Positions 63,002 to 64,000 of a stretch of 64,000 nucleotides of DNA are shown here, piece after piece (the first letter of the stretch is position 1; each line of letters opens with the position of its first letter). Where the stretch lies: contig NZ_CAAJGK010000036.1 of assembly GCF_900996245.1 (NCBI RefSeq), positions 1 through 64,000 on the forward strand. The letters run 5' to 3'. The DNA is from Paraburkholderia sp. BCC1886 (lineage in GTDB: Bacteria; Pseudomonadota; Gammaproteobacteria; Burkholderiales; Burkholderiaceae). The notes beneath the pieces are model-generated. The model was not told where the DNA came from. It was given only the letters and a program-made list of their open reading frames with translations, and made no database searches. A program made the translations under genes and the position numbers.

Positions 63002-63067
63002 CCTCGCGATGTCTGGCGTCACCTGTGTGGTCTGATCGAACGACCTGGGGCGGCGCCGTTCGCCGTC

Positions 63068-63985
63068 TTACTGCGGTCCGAGCTTCTTGATGAGCGCGTC
63101 CAGCTGGCCCAGTTCCTCTTCGGTCAGATCCGTCAGCGGTGCGCGCACCGGACCGGCGCTGTGACCGACCAGCTTCGCACCCGCCTTCACGATGCTGACC
63201 GCGTAGCCCGCGCGACGATTGCGGATTGCCAGATACGGCAGGAAGAATTCGTCGATCAGCTTGCCGACCGTGGCGTGGTCGTCCGAGGCGATCGCGTGGT
63301 AGAAATCCATCGCCGTCTTCGGAATGAAGTTGAACACCGCCGACGAATACACCGGCACGCCCAGCGCCTTGTACGCGGCTGCGTAGACTTCCGCGGTCGG
63401 CAGGCCGCCGAGATACGAGAAGCGCTCGCCGAGGCGGCGGCGGATCGTCACCATGTTTTCGATTTCGCCCACGCCGTCCTTGAAACCGATCAGGTTCGGG
63501 CAGCTGTCGGCCAGACGTTCGAGCATGTCGGCGTTGAGCTTGGAGTTGGCGCGGTTGTAAATGATCACGCCCATGTTCGGCACCGACTTGCAGACCTCTT
63601 CGGCGTGCGCCGCGATCCCTTCCTGGCTGGCTTCGGTGAGATAGTGCGGCATCAGCAGAATGCCGTTCGCGCCATGACGCTCGGCTTCCTTCGCGTAGGC
63701 AATCGCTACACGGGTCGGGCCGCCCGCGCCCGCCAGAATCGGCACCTTGCCTTTGCAGACTTCGGTGGCCGTACGCACGACGTTCGAGTAATCGTCATGC
63801 GTGAGCGAGAAGAATTCGCCCGTGCCGCCGGCTACGAACAGCGCCGACGCACCATAGGGAGCAAGCCATTCGAGGCGCTCTGCATACGTGTCGGCGCGGA
63901 AGTCGCCTTGTTCGTCGAAGTCGGTAACGGGGAAGGACAGAAGGCCTTGCGAAACGATCTGCTTGAGTTCCTGCGGTGTCGTCAT
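63068..63985 (-). CDS. kdgD: 5-dehydro-4-deoxyglucarate dehydratase
   Basis: A 305-residue DapA-fold (DHDPS-family) lyase that decarboxylates and dehydrates 5-keto-4-deoxyglucarate to 2-oxoglutarate semialdehyde. The Schiff-base Lys169 is in [15 protein letters not shown] (53-61) binds the carboxylate, and the Tyr of VIIYNRAN is the second catalytic residue. The length and N-terminus ([20 protein letters not shown]) match the family. Its product is the substrate of the dehydrogenase encoded at 59004. Confidence 0.93.
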   Translation of the reverse strand: MTTPQELKQIVSQGLLSFPVTDFDEQGDFRADTYAERLEWLAPYGASALFVAGGTGEFFSLTHDDYSNVVRTATEVCKGKVPILAGAGGPTRVAIAYAKEAERHGANGILLMPHYLTEASQEGIAAHAEEVCKSVPNMGVIIYNRANSKLNADMLERLADSCPNLIGFKDGVGEIENMVTIRRRLGERFSYLGGLPTAEVYAAAYKALGVPVYSSAVFNFIPKTAMDFYHAIASDDHATVGKLIDEFFLPYLAIRNRRAGYAVSIVKAGAKLVGHSAGPVRAPLTDLTEEELGQLDALIKKLGPQ

Positions 63986-64000
63986 GATGAATATCCAGGG

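Overview
The window reads as a high-GC betaproteobacterial chromosome of the Burkholderiaceae, most likely Paraburkholderia or Burkholderia. The support is the 5S rRNA 3' part at the left edge, the dense accessory catabolism, many LysR/GntR/AraC regulators, a cyanide-insensitive-type cytochrome bd oxidase, and an oxidative uronate pathway typical of that group. No phage, insertion sequence, tRNA or CRISPR array was seen. The assignment is an inference from gene content; no search was run.

Layout. 1-145: end of an rRNA operon and its terminator. 213-7317: LysR regulator divergent from a FUSC exporter, GlsB-type membrane protein, exported small protein, membrane metallophosphoesterase, small membrane protein, AlkB. 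7511-12412: YtfQ-YtfR-YtfT-YjfF-like sugar (galactofuranose-type) ABC importer with an attenuator-like hairpin after the binding-protein gene. 12512-21238: complete biotin-independent malonate decarboxylase operon (gntR-mdcA-B-C-D-E-G-H) divergent from an MFS carrier that is probably the malonate importer. 21281-23227: EamA exporter and divergent LysR. 23212-31304: one long minus-strand iron cluster, OprB-type porin, secreted beta-propeller protein, Tat-exported Dyp peroxidase EfeB and FbpABC, preceded by a good Fur-box candidate. 31615-33283: Gly/Ser-rich exported protein and arylamine N-acetyltransferase. 33336-40001: polar amino-acid ABC importer co-transcribed with a HutC-type repressor, divergent from a 2-oxoglutarate/Fe(II)-type oxygenase and an FAD-linked 2-hydroxyacid dehydrogenase; two GTATATAC sites lie between them.

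40027-53247 is a patchwork of single genes: membrane proteins, an apparently exported MmgE/PrpD protein, three AraC regulators, two SDRs, a degenerate receiver protein, a PhyH dioxygenase, dienelactone hydrolase, EamA exporter and a DJ-1/PfpI protein. 53275-55847 encodes the CIO/bd oxidase (cydAB) plus an overlapping 51-residue membrane protein, with a perfect FNR/ANR site upstream. 55848-56667 is a gene desert that holds only the remnant of an XRE regulator.

56698-63985 is an oxidative hexuronate module: uronate dehydrogenase, uronate MFS carrier, 2-ketoglutarate-semialdehyde dehydrogenase, then (opposite strand) FadR-type regulator, glucarate-type MFS carrier and 5-dehydro-4-deoxyglucarate dehydratase. 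Together they take uronate to glucarate and then to 2-oxoglutarate; the glucarate dehydratase is not in the window.

A recurring feature is in-frame coding minisatellites: 9-bp units in the YtfR-like linker and in the N-terminus of the FAD dehydrogenase, and 12-bp units inside the MdcC acyl carrier protein. The best candidates for undescribed biology are the Fur-box porin/propeller/EfeB/FbpABC iron operon, the HutC-controlled oxygenase/dehydrogenase module, and the repeat-expanded enzyme linkers.
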